Shown: positions 33,718 to 44,472 of the stretch, piece after piece
Numbering within the stretch: the first letter of the stretch is position 1
How the letters are laid out: each line of letters starts with the position of its first letter
NCBI RefSeq assembly: GCF_000204055.1
Contig: NW_006768770.1
Location: forward strand, 2,049,692-2,113,691
DNA: 64,000 nt
Source of the DNA: Melampsora larici-populina 98AG31
Taxonomy: Eukaryota; Basidiomycota; Pucciniomycetes; Pucciniales; Melampsoraceae
Direction of reading: 5' to 3'
The notes under the pieces: model-generated
What the model saw: only the letters and a program-made list of their open reading frames with translations
What the model was told of the DNA's origin: nothing
Database searches by the model: none
Program-made: the position numbers and the translations under genes

Positions 33718-34095
33718 TAACAATACAGGCTATGTATAGCATGTGAAATCTTCGAGACTTTGTGTTCCACACATGTGACAGAAACGGCTTTGAGAATTGT
33801 TCTTATACTGTTCTTGGAGCCACCAAAAAGTGTAAATAGAATGAAACAAATATTACAATTAGATGCAGAAGAAGAGAAAACAGAAACAAGCACAACAGAT
33901 ATTTGGATTATATACAAATGGATAATGCTAAACATTTGGATGAGTAAGTAGAAATAATCATTGTTTATGATGAAGAGGAATGTGAGTGAACTCAGACAGA
34001 GAAAGGTCTTCAGTGTGTTGCTGAGCGTGTGAGGTCTGAGTGATGATAACCGCTAAGTGTTGAGTCCTGTTCAGGATGCAAGTATTGCATCAACA
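33718..34095 (-). repeat. copia 3' LTR
   Basis: 378 bp, the uninterrupted LTR version. It has a single CAGAGAAA where the 5' LTR carries the 665-bp MITE. Confidence 0.9.
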
Positions 34096-34903
34096 TCCCC
34101 CCTTGCTCAATACTTATGTTGGTTTTGGAAGTAGGTGTGTAGTCATTTTGTGAATCTTGTTTGAGCTTATGTTTCTGATTAAGAAATGGCATCTGTTCAA
34201 CATCTTCTTTGGAGCATTCTTTGTGAGGAAATCTGCCGGCATGGTTTTGGTGTCAATCATGTGTGTGGAGATTTGGTCTGAGTTGATGAGATCACAAACA
34301 AAGTGATGTCTTATGTCAATGTGTTTTGACCCCGGATCTGTCACAGATTCTTGTGACAAGAAAAAAGCTCTGCTGTTGTCATTTAAAATGCTAGACGGGG
34401 GTTAAGAAATAGGGCATGTTGGTGTGGGTGTCTTTGTGAGGTGTGATATCATCTGTCAAAACCACAGACAGTGTTTTGCGCGGTCACTGAGTGCCATGTA
34501 TTTTGCTGTGGTAGTGGATAATGCTACCGTTGGTTGTTGCCGCCTTTTCCATGATATGAGGGAGCCGCCTAGAGTGAAAACGTAGCCGGTTGTAGATCAC
34601 TGTGTTTTGGTACATGCAGCATAGTCAGCATCAGCATATGCACGTAGTTTGGTGGAAGGGAGGTTGTGGTTTTTGAATAGGATCCCTCTGTCAAGGGTTC
34701 CTTGAATGTATGGTAGAAGATGTTTGAGGGATTTCCAATGGCGTATGGTGTGTTTTGGTGAGTATTTTGCTAGAGTAGCAACAGCATATTGAATATCAGG
34801 ACGTGTATGCACTGCTGCCCAGCTCAAACATCCAACAGCTTGTTGGTAGGGTAGATGAGCTGCAGCAGTGATTTTGTCGTCAGTTCCTGGGGTCAGTTTT
34901 AAC

Positions 34904-35440
34904 AGAACCACCATAACACAGGTGGTTCACAAGTCCATGAGGGGCTTGCGTGACCTGTGAAAGGTGGCGGTTAAAGGCGCACAAAGAATGCTACACACAT
35001 TGGGCGGCATTGTGCCAACTTTTTCACACCACCCGTTTCACAGCAGCCAGAGGATTCAACAAATCCTCACAGAAAGACCTCATCAGATCCACACAACTCA
35101 AGGCTGTGTGGCCAGTAGTTTCTTTTTGCTCCATCCCTCCCACCCAGCAGAAAGGAAACCGTTTTGTCCCACCCTCTGACCCAATGGAGGGCTCCAAACC
35201 AGGGAGCATTGGTTCAGATAAACCAACCCCGGGCCAGAGCCCTGCACTACCCCAACCTGTGGGTACCTGACACATGTAAGGTACACGCTACTTAGGTGGA
35301 CATACGGTACAACAAAAGATACCACGTGTACCACACTACTCACCCTACAGGACTAGGTTGAGTAGGTCTGTGAACAACAGACAAGAATCCACACTACACT
35401 CACATGTCAGCAAGTGTAGAATGGACTACGGATGTAGGGA
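34904..35440 (-). repeat. insertion in copia RT sharing a hairpin end with 5133-5213
   Basis: About 500 bp separates two parts of the copia RT frame (PTSVV... and LLKLTPGTDD). Its end at 34904-34983 matches 5133-5213 in inverse orientation, including the GAACCACC/GGTGGTTC hairpin. No clear target duplication or terminal inverted repeats; boundaries approximate. Confidence 0.55.
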
Positions 35441-36384
35441 GAGGTGTAGGTGCAGGGTTGCAGTGAGTCATGTCGAATTGGTCAAGGACATTCTTGAGAT
35501 AGTGTTCTTGTGGTCTTGAGTAATTTTGATTCCTAAATGTAGTGTAGGTTCATTTGTCCATACAAGGTCATAAATTGGTGTAATTTTTCTTTTATTTCCT
35601 TCAGAAGAGGTTTTGAATTTGAGAAGGAAAGGCCGTCATCTACGTGCATCAGGATGTGAGCAATTTTGTTGTCTTGTCATGAAGAGTGAATAAGGAGTTG
35701 TTGTCTTTTGAAAGCAAAAATTTGATGCTGCGTAATTTTGATTCAAGGTCTGTGTTAAATTTTCCGTGAGCCTGACGTGTACCGTAGATGGACTGCCTGA
35801 GTAACCATACTTTCTTAGTTTCCTTGGGGTTGTAGAATCCTTGAACTTGTCGTGTGTATACAGGCATGTGCATCACGCCTTTTAGAAAAGCAGTAGCAAT
35901 GTTGAACTGTTCCATTTCCCAATCCTTGGATGCACATAAGGAGAATAGCATGTTCATGGTGTCAGATTGTACAACTGAGGAGTAAGTTTTGTTAAAGTCT
36001 ACACCCCTGATTTGATGATTTCCCAAGGCAGCCCACCTAGCCTTGTACTTTATGATGTTGCCATGTTCATCTTGCTTTCTTTTGAAGCGCCACATACCAC
36101 CAATAATGTTGGCTTCTGGTGGTGTGTCAACTAATTCTCCTACATTGTGTGATGTTAGTGAGTTGAATTTGTTTTCCATTGCCTGAAGCCAGTTCTGTCG
36201 CTCCTTGCCGTGCATGGATTTGGTGTATGCAGGGCAGTCATCACTTTTCTTGGTAGTGTATAGTGTGAGATTTCCATATTGTACCAGATGTTTGCGGTCT
36301 TGAATTGGTTGTTGAGAGGCAGTGGTTGAGTTGTTTATTGGGATTGGTTGGGATTTTAGGATTGGTGATTTAGGATGAGGTGGA

Positions 36385-36705
36385 GATTCATTGTTGTCTG
36401 TTGATTGGTTGTTGTTGTTTTCCTTAGTGGCTGAATGTGAGTTATTATTTTGGTAATTGTTTTCTTCATTTGATTTTTCTGTTGTTATTATGATTCATTG
36501 TTGTCTGTTGATTAGTTGTTGTTGTTTTCCTTAGTGGCTGAATGTAATTTATTATTTTGGTAATTGTTTTCTTTGTTTGATTTTTCTGTTGTTATTATGA
36601 TTCATTGTTGTCTGTTGATTAGTTGTTGTTGTTTTCCTTAGTGGCTGAATGTAATTTATTATTTTGGTAATTGTTTTCTTTGTTTGATTTTTCTGTTGTT
36701 ATTAC
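36385..36705. repeat. three tandem copies of a 107-bp unit in the copia linker
   Basis: Units begin GATTCATTGTTGTCTGTTGA at 36385, 36492 and 36599, the first slightly diverged. They lie between integrase and RT of the copia element. Confidence 0.9.
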
Positions 36706-36808
36706 TTTTGAGATCTGATTTCATTTGTTTTGTCATCTTAATTTTGATTTTGAGATTTTTTTCCTTCTCTTTTGACTGGTTTTTATGACTTTCTTTGATT
36801 TGTTGTAA

Positions 36809-37200
36809 TTATTTTTCTTCTAATTGATTTGCTTCTGATGCTTGTAATTCTTTTTCTTTTGATTCTCTTGATTCTTTCCCTTTTGATTCTAGTAATTCTT
36901 TTTCTTTGAGTTCTTTCAATTCTTGCACTTCTTTTTCTTTTAATTCTTTAAATTCTTTTTCTTTTAGTTCTTTCAATTGTTTTTCTTTTAGTTCTTTATG
37001 TTCTTTTTCTTTTGATTCTTTTAATTCTTTTTCTTTTAGTTCTTTCAATTCTTTCTCTTTTGTTTCTTTTTCTTTCAATTATTTCAATTCTTTTTATTTT
37101 TCCTTTTAGCTCTTTTAGTTGTTTTTTGTTTAATTCTTTTGATTGTTTTTCTTTGAGTTCTTTCATTTCTTTTTCCTGTAGTTATTTTCCTTCTTTTGGT
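36809..37200 (-). repeat. coding minisatellite, Lys/Glu-Leu heptad-like repeats
   Basis: On the minus strand, 89 codons (37078-36809) are almost entirely KELKEKE / KESKEKE units, 15-18 bp per unit; the array continues, out of frame, to about 37200. The product would be a highly charged helix or coiled coil. The Ser/Phe-rich plus-strand readings are its complement. Confidence 0.85.
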
Positions 37201-39990
37201 TAATGTTTTGTGGTGCATGTATTGACTGATGTAAAGGTATGTTTTCTTTTGGAGTAAATTAATTAGGTGATGTATTTTGTGGGATTAAATCTGATGCTTT
37301 GTCAGAGAATGAAAATTCAGAGAAATTTGGGGATATCGGCAATAGTTGCTGTGGTGTTAGAAATGGTGATGATAGCTGAGATGACGATTCTTGTTCAGAA
37401 CAATGTGGTTGTGATTGGATGTGTGAGAAAGGTCTTTGAGCTGGTTTGGAGTCCAAAACTACCGGTTGCATAGTGGTTTCTTGAGTTGTTGAATTGTTTG
37501 TGGTCTTCTCAGGTGGTGTCCACGCTGTTTCAGTGTTGGTTCTATTTTCTTCAACTGTTTTTTTGTTGAAAATAAGAGGTTCATCATCAGTAGTAAAAGA
37601 TTGTTTGTCATTGTTTGAATGGAAATAATCTTTTGTTGAAGAATACATTACGGGAAATGATAATCTTTTTGGTGGTTGGATCCCATAGTCAATATGCCCT
37701 TGCTCCTTGTTCATATCCAACGTGAACACATAGACATCATTTTGCTGAGAGTTTGTTTAATTCAGTTGATTTCAGGAGCAGATATTCAGTACAACCTAGA
37801 ATTTGGAGGAATTCAGTATTTGGTTTATGAGCTCCTGTGACATCAGCATCCATAGTTCATGTGGGGTTTCCATATCAATCAAAGCATTTGGAGATATATT
37901 TAGTAGATACAATGTTGCCATCATTATTTCCCCCCAGAGAAATTTTGGAATGTTACCTTCAATCATTGTGGATCAGGTTTGCTCCAGGATGGATTGATTG
38001 AATCGTTCAGATACTGAGTTTTGTTTGGGTGTTCCCGCAGGGGCACGCTCAAAGATTATACCTTTTTGTGATAAGAACTCTGTGAATTGGTTTGAGGTAT
38101 ATTCTCCTCCTTGATCTGACTTGAGAATAGTTACTTTCTTGTTTTGATAGAGTTCAACTTCAGCAATGCATTGCACAAATAGAGAGAAAACTTGAGATTC
38201 TGTTTGCATAATTCTGCTACAACTATATCTAGTAGCATCATCAATAAAGGATACAACATATTTCCCACCTCCTAAGGATGTGGTTGGCATCGATCCTAGA
38301 ACATCACTATGTATGTGAAATAGAGCAACATCAGATTTGGGGAAATGAGAAGAGAAAGTTATTTGATGAGCCTTTGAGAGAGTGCATGATTCACAGCTCA
38401 AGTTTTTTGTAGAGGTTGGTGACACTTTGGAGAGGGATCTGTAGTTGAGATGGCCAAAACGTCAATGCCAGATGTCAGCAGGGACGGATGCAGGAGCCGC
38501 AAAAAGAGTTGGTGATGGATGTGCCTGTGTGAAAAACACACCGTTGGAACCTTTTCCGGTGATAATGTAGTCTTGGAGTTTCCAATATAATGTTTGTTTG
38601 GTTGCTGGTGAGAGTCTCACCTTCACGAAGCATAGCTGACACAGATATTATGTTGACTCCTGCTTCAGGGATTAAAAGTACATCTTCAATGGCTATAAGT
38701 CTATTTTCATCATTGTGAGTTTTACCGTGAATGGAAGCTGTTCCAGATATTTTTGCACTTATTCTTCTGTTTTTTCCACCAATTCCTAAAATGTTGACAG
38801 GTTGAATAGTGTGGATGTTGGATAGGAGTTTTGCATTATACTGACTATGTGAGTGGTGGCACCACTATCGATGAGGAATTGATCATTTCAGGTGATCTGA
38901 GTTGTTGCATTGAAAGCAGAGTAAGTGATGAAATCATTGCTTGGTTTGTTCTCAACTGCTATGTGTGCAGAAGCGGAGTTAGTGTTGATTGAGTTTGCCA
39001 TCATAGCTTTGTAATGCTTCGCCATTTATTCAACGGACAGAGAGTTGGAGTCTTTGATATCATTTTTCTTCTGAGTATGACATTGTTCATTTGAATGTTT
39101 TGAGTTTGGGTGAATGTGACACAGATCCTTTGGTGATTTACCAACTTTTCCGTTATTGGGTCTCATCAGTCGTTTTGATTTGGAGTAGTAGACTTCTTTG
39201 AATTTGTCTTCACTGCTGGTATTTGAACTAGCTTCAAGTCAGAGTGGAGCAGAGACATTGCTCGTGGATATTGTTTTGATGTTTGATAAGAAGTGTTGAA
39301 TAATGAGGCCAAATTCATTTCGAGGTAGGCTGTTTACCAATAGTATAGCATAGATTCTGTCTGATAATTGAAGATCCTTATTGCCGGCTGTCATATCGCA
39401 AATATTGCTGTGCAGATCTTGAACTTTAGCAATGTATTTTGTAATACCAATTGAGTGGTCATATTTAAGCTAAAAAGTTCAGTCAGGGTGTTTGCAGTCG
39501 TGATACCGTTATCAGAGCCATGTTGAGACAAAAGAGTTTTGAGGGCCTTTTTGGGTTCTTTGATGGATTCAATGGATGATAGGTTTGCTGAATCAATAGT
39601 GTTGTGTATTGTGTATAGAGCATCTGCTTGTCACATATCAAAACGAGACCTTTCTTGAATGTCGGACAGGCGTGCAATTTCTTCTTTGATGAATTTGTAC
39701 AAACCATTCATTTTAAGGTATATTTTCATTTCGGTCTTCCATGCATAGATGTTGCCTGTAGCTGGTTTAGGGATGGAGGCAATTGTGGAGGTGCTGAAAT
39801 TTGTATTTCCTGAATTTGGATTGGTCATGATGTATTCAATGTGATGTTTGGTTGGTTTGATATTGTGGCCTTTTGACATGAAGGAGTAAGTGTAGTTTTG
39901 GGGTATTGAATATGTTTGTTGGTACCTTTGATGGACAAAGGGGTTGGTATTAAGTAGATAGTACGCATCTAGAGCTCTGGGCTCATAACC

Positions 39991-41051
39991 TAACAATACA
40001 GGCTATGTATAGCTTGTGAAATCTTCAAGACTTTGTGTTCCACACAAGTCTTGGACATGACAGACACGGCTTTGAGAACGGTTCTTATACTGTTCTTGGA
40101 GCCATGAAAAAGTGTAAATAGAATGAAATGACTATTACAATTAGATGCCAAAGAAGAGAAAACAGAAACAAGCACAACAGATATTTTGATTATATACAAA
40201 TGGATAATGCTAAACATTTTGGATGAGTAAGTAGGAATAATTATTGTTTATGATGAAGAGGAATGTGAGCAAACTCAGACAGAGAAAAGGACCCCAGATA
40301 AGTCTTATAAACCCTAGTGATGAAAAAGGAATGAATCAGACCCTCTGATTTTTGCTATGTCAGGGATGAAAAAGGAATTATCCGCCCCAGTCCTGGTCAC
40401 ATGTTAGGGATGTGGAGGAATGAATCTCCCTCTCAGATGATACTGATGTACCATGAATGAACAGCATGATTAATATCCCAATTCATAAGTTATTTCTCCA
40501 TTGACCTTGAAAAGAACAAACAGAAAGTCACATTCAACAAGTGTTTACTCAAGTTGCTCATATGCAAGTTGAGTTGTGCACAAGGGACATAGCTTGCATT
40601 CTTCCAAAATTCAATATTTTCTGACATCCCTTTACTCTGAGGAGTATTCACCCATTTTGAAACAAATTTTGTACATTGAAATAGCTGATCTAGGTACAAA
40701 AATTGCGTCAAGATTATTTGCCTTTTCCAATGTTCCAGAAACAAAATTGAAGTCCTCAAAAATTCTCTAAAACCAGCTTTCCAATGTTAGGGATGTGGGG
40801 GAATTAATTGCCAAAACTCTTAAAAACCTGGCTTTTAGGTTAGGGATGAAACAGGAATTAATGGCCTCAAAAAAAACAAAAAAAGAGGTATGAATTAGGA
40901 GGTTTTGACCAATTTTCCATCCCTATCATTTATAAGACTTATCCGGGGTCCTCAGAGAAAGGTCTTCAGTGTGTTGCTGAGCGTGTGGGGTCTGAGTGAT
41001 GATAACCGCTAAGAGTCGAGTACTGTTCAGGATGCAAGTATTGCATCAACA
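39991..41051 (-). repeat. copia 5' LTR with MITE insertion
   Basis: Matches the 3' LTR apart from the insertion at 40288-40952, a short indel near 40050 and scattered substitutions. GGTTATGAGCCCAGAGCTC follows its end, in the primer-binding-site position. Confidence 0.88.
40288..40952. mobile_element. 665-bp MITE with 8-bp TSD inside the copia 5' LTR
   Basis: Ends AGGACCCCAGATAAGTCTTA and, complemented, AGGACCCCGGATAAGTCTTA (24-bp TIR with one mismatch). Flanks CAGAGAAA at 40280-40287 and 40953-40960; the 3' LTR has one copy of this octamer. Several TAGGGATG...AGGAATTA repeats lie inside. hAT-like by TSD length; no coding. Confidence 0.93.
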
Positions 41052-41062
41052 TTTGGTGCCAT

Positions 41063-42427
41063 TTTAAAAGAACTATAGAAGCTATTGTGGTTAATAAAAC
41101 CAAAAACAGGAAAGGATGATGTTAGAAAAGAAGATATTAAATGTGAGAAGTTGTTTTTTTGATTATATTTTTTAGAAATATGAATGGCAGGAATTGCACA
41201 AGCGGGAAAAGACAAAAGAGGAACTCGAGAGACTCGCCTTATATTGAATTGAAGAGGGTGTTGCACACCCTCATTCTGATCCGAGATCATGTGGCCACCG
41301 AGAAACAATAATGGGGTTGGGTTCCTAAAGGAAAGACGGTTGTATCATGTTTGCATCAGCATCATCTTCTTTCCAAACATAACATCAAGATTTGAGAGAG
41401 GCACACAAGGTCAGATTCCGGAGTTAGACTTGATATGAAGATGGGATCGAAGGTTTGTTTTTGATTGCAACACACTTACCAGATATTGGAGGCTTTGGTG
41501 GAGGCTCTGGGTTGTATTTTCAGCTGATTGTAAGGCCAAAGGAGAGCTAATAATCTTGAATCTGGATGTTGCAAGGCTTGGGGGCGTGATTCTTGATCTC
41601 CTGATCTCTCAATCTCTTGATATCTTGATATCTTGATTCATTGAGGTGTGGATCACCCTACATACCTCTGTATGCTGCTGCATACCACACTGAGGGCTGG
41701 TTGCGGGGCGTAAATTCGACCTGCCCCGCCAAAACTGCAACCCGCTTCTCACAGGGTCACAGGGGTGTGGCGGTGGTGGGTTGCTTTTGACTTGCTACAT
41801 AAGATTACATGTAGCAGCTGCCCTGAAACCACCCCGCAACCACTTTTTGGGGTGGATTGTTTCAGGTGTTGGTGCAATCAACACCGACGACGGACTCAAC
41901 TGTGAGGTGGCGTTGGGAGGGTTTGTGGTCAAAAAGGTAAAAAGAAAATCAAAAATCAAAAAAAGGCTTTGAAGTTCAATTTTGTGGACCGCTGTGGCTG
42001 TCGGACCATGCACAGGGCTTTGGGTAATTGCCACTTGTGCACAGTCACCTGACTGTACTGTTACTATGTGTATATGTCATTAGATATAAGGGACAAGTTT
42101 GGCTAATTACACAACACAATTTAGATACAATTCAACAATGTATGTATGTAATAAAGTCGTAGATGGATCAACTATTCATCCTTTTTGTAAAAAAAATTGC
42201 AAAAATCAGAGGGGGAAAAGAATTCTTTCTTTCCTCCAAGCTATTATCCTAAAAAGTAAAAATGCTGAGCAGCTCTCAGTTTTTACAAATATAGGTTGAG
42301 AAAAAAAAATCTGAAACAATAAAAAAAATTGTGTTTGTATCTTTTTGAGTTTTCTGAACAAGATTTGAGTTATAATATGCTCAAAAAAAATAACAAAAGG
42401 TTCTAAAACCCGGATGAGGCCCCCAAA
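41063..42427. other. 5' region of hAT 3 and unassigned sequence
   Basis: 41063 to about 41300 is directly upstream of the hAT 3 start codon. GGGTTGC / GCAACCC-type motifs at 41690-41860 might be a subterminal array. No gene seen. GATATCTTGAT-type short direct repeats lie at 41600-41640. Confidence 0.4.
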
Positions 42428-44472
42428 TGTGAGCTACTAGCTTCTTTAAGGCTAGTATAATCACTAAGGATAGTGTATAAACCTGTAGGGATTATGATCT
42501 ACAAGGTTTAAAGGCGGAAAAACAAGGTTCTGGCTCTATACTTGTAAGAAACAAGTATAGACTGCAGTTAGAGGACCTTTAAAGAAAGACTTTTCAAGTG
42601 ATTTGAGGATGGGTTTCTACTAGTATTTTAGAAGAACCTGTGCACTGAATCTTCAGTGACTTCCCTTAATCAATTATTCTTCTAACTAGAAATAAACTGA
42701 TTAAGAACACCAATTCTTTTGTAGTGTTTAGTACTTTAAACTCTGACTAATAGACGTACTACACAGGTTTAAAGTTTCTTGATCTGACCAAATCCCAATC
42801 AGATCAAGCGGCACTTAAGGACGACTTCCTTTATAGTTTGATTCCACAAATGGCAATCAACAACTATGCCAATACTGTCTTCAAGAACGGTAACAAGAAA
42901 GAAAAGAGTTCAGAGCCACAATGACACGATAACAATCACAAATAAGATAGTAAAGTTTGATTTACTGAAAGCTTATAATCTAGTTGGTGATGGGGATTTA
43001 TTTGGTAAATAAAAAATGTTAAATTGTAATGTGATGATGATTCTAAATTTTGCATATTCAGAGTTTTATAGTCTGAAGTTTGTAAGTCTTATGCGCACAA
43101 TTTGTGGTTCCAAGGTTAGGTTTATATTACATATGGTATTAACCTTTCTACTTGGTTACATACATGTTACCAGTGTGAAGTGTATGTAATCTTAGGAAAT
43201 GTAAAAGTCATGTACTTACAATATAGTCTTTAACATAAGTCTTACATATGCAACATATGTCAATTCATATGTAATATGACTCTTGAAACTGAGTCTGAGT
43301 TGTAATTTTTGTTTTGAAGGTTTTCCTTATTTTTATTTGTCAGTCTATGGTACTATGGTTCTCAGGGCTGACATTGGTAATGACTGTCAAGGTAAGATTT
43401 GAGATTCCTCAGAGATTTGATCAATTGATACAGAACATGTGTCAGCCCTGAGTACTAAACCAGTGTACCAATGGGCGACAAATATAATAAAAAACTTTAA
43501 TAACAGCAACTACAACTCAAGTCTCAGTTTCAAGAGTCAAGTTACATATGATTTGGCATATGTAACATGTGCAAAACTTACATCAAAGAGTGTGTACATA
43601 CACAACTTTGATGTGAACCAAAGCTACATATATTTCACAGACGTAACACGTACGTAACAAGTGAAATATACTTATAACCCAATAGTAAGTGTGTTACTGT
43701 AATTAACCTAACCTTAGAACCACAATTTGTGTGCACTTGTAGTCCAAAGATTCCCAGGGTTCAGACTATATAAACCCTGAAGATCTCACCCATTTCAAAT
43801 CATCACATTAACATTCAACAACCTTACAATTTGCTCATTTCATCTTCCTAGAACTTTTGAACTTTGTCTAACATCTACAAACTTTAAAAGCTTGATTCTG
43901 CTAACCTTGAATCCTCAACCTTGTGTCTTTTTTACTTTATTGTGTGCGCATCCAACCCTTGTTTCTGTCTGATTAGATTTCATAATCAGTAGTTTTCGTA
44001 ATATCCACACAGTGGAATTACGTATAAGGAAGTAATCCTTGAGTGCTGCTTATATCAGATTTGGGATTCATCTGATATAAGAAACTCCTAATCTAAAGGG
44101 AAATCTCTACTAGTCAGAGTGTAAAGTTCCCGGTGTTATAAAAGACTTTAACACCACCTTCTTTGACTTTTCTTTGAATGAGAAGAGGATCAATTTAGGA
44201 TTGAGAACTGCACGTCAGTTGCTCTTATTTTTAATCATTTCAAGGACAATAATTAACTCAAAATCCCTGGGCTAAATCCTTTGTTTAAAGGTCAACTAAC
44301 TGGAGTCTTTACTTGTTTATTCCAAGTAGAGCTCCTATGCCCACGTCTTTACCCGCTCAAACTTGTGGATACTAATCCCCGCGAGACTAGTAGAAGTTTG
44401 TTTAAACTTCTATCCTCTTTTTTATTGAATCTACTAGCTCAACAGACACTAGTAGGCTCACAACATGAGACA
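42428..44472. mobile_element. 2-kb fold-back element, imperfect palindrome over its whole length
   Basis: Ends TGTGAGCTACTAG (42428) and, complemented, TGTGAGCCTACTAG (44472). Inverted matches recur all along the arms: GTATAGACTGCAGTTAGAGG with the complement of about 44290; ACTTTAAACTCTGACTA with about 44120; CACAATTTGTGGTT (43097) with about 43720; CTCAGGGCTGACA (43361) with TGTCAGCCCTGAG (43439-43451). The loop is about 43385-43435. TACATATGTAAC-type motifs abound. No open frame of note and no target duplication found. Confidence 0.82.

Larger units (their letters stand above)
34114..39996 (-). pseudogene. copia gag-pol, broken, with catalytic change in RT
   Basis: From 39996 downward: gag (IYAWKTEMKIYLKMNGLYKF); protease motif FLIDSGATTH near 38880-38850; integrase core with HSDVLG, LKSDQGGEY and SVSERFNQSI (38425-37973), all three acids present; a long repetitive linker; RT from 36215 (MHGKERQNWLQAMENKFNSL), where motif A reads FNIATAFLKG with Asn for the catalytic Asp (35901-35903); HVDDGLSFS in a shifted frame at about 35625; a repeat insertion near 34904-35440; then AVGCLSWAAVHTRPDIQYA; and RNase H end HIDIRHHFV...MPADFLTKN. 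Several frameshifts and stops occur. Dead copy. Confidence 0.88.
33718..41051 (-). mobile_element. Ty1/copia retrotransposon with both LTRs, nested in hAT 3
   Basis: Minus-strand LTRs start TGTTGATGC and end TGTATTGTTA, at 41051-39991 (5', enlarged by a MITE) and 34095-33718 (3'). A polypurine tract AAGGGGGGA directly precedes the 3' LTR. Flanking 5-bp repeats GTTGG (33713-33717) and TTTGG (41052-41056) differ at one base. Between the LTRs are gag, protease, integrase, RT and RNase H in copia order, broken. Confidence 0.9.
26260..41062 (-). pseudogene. hAT transposase 3, split by two insertions
   Basis: Start codon at 41062 (M-A-P), then the copia element; the frame resumes at 33713 (TVSDLNLAPPK). 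Next come an AT-hook-like basic exon (KGRPRGSGALAS near 33390), a BED-like finger (YKCRWCTGR...HRDGARG near 32960-32880), acidic segments, and ILNPEYRLKFFDL...YDQFDIFTLSASFQ (31535-31320). The reading SELSWWR meets the long-inverted-repeat element exactly at a GT donor: restored, the site reads TGGTGGAGA|GTAAGT. The C-terminal exon (26465-26260) has the dimerisation domain with Glu intact (CAQERTFSSAANIAIHARGS). It was presumably functional before the two insertions. Outer ends not found. Confidence 0.82.

Noticed and set aside
33541..33723. Separate small gene starting at 33723
   Set aside because: It is the continuation of hAT 3 exon 1 after the copia insertion; the apparent ATG there comes from the LTR edge.
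34904..35440. Plus-strand frames of 71-106 codons over 34950-35270
   Set aside because: They lie within the insertion in copia RT, overlap in several frames and show no conserved motif.
36906..37203. Ser/Phe-rich plus-strand frames
   Set aside because: Complement of the KELKEKE minisatellite in the copia linker; purely a consequence of the repeat.
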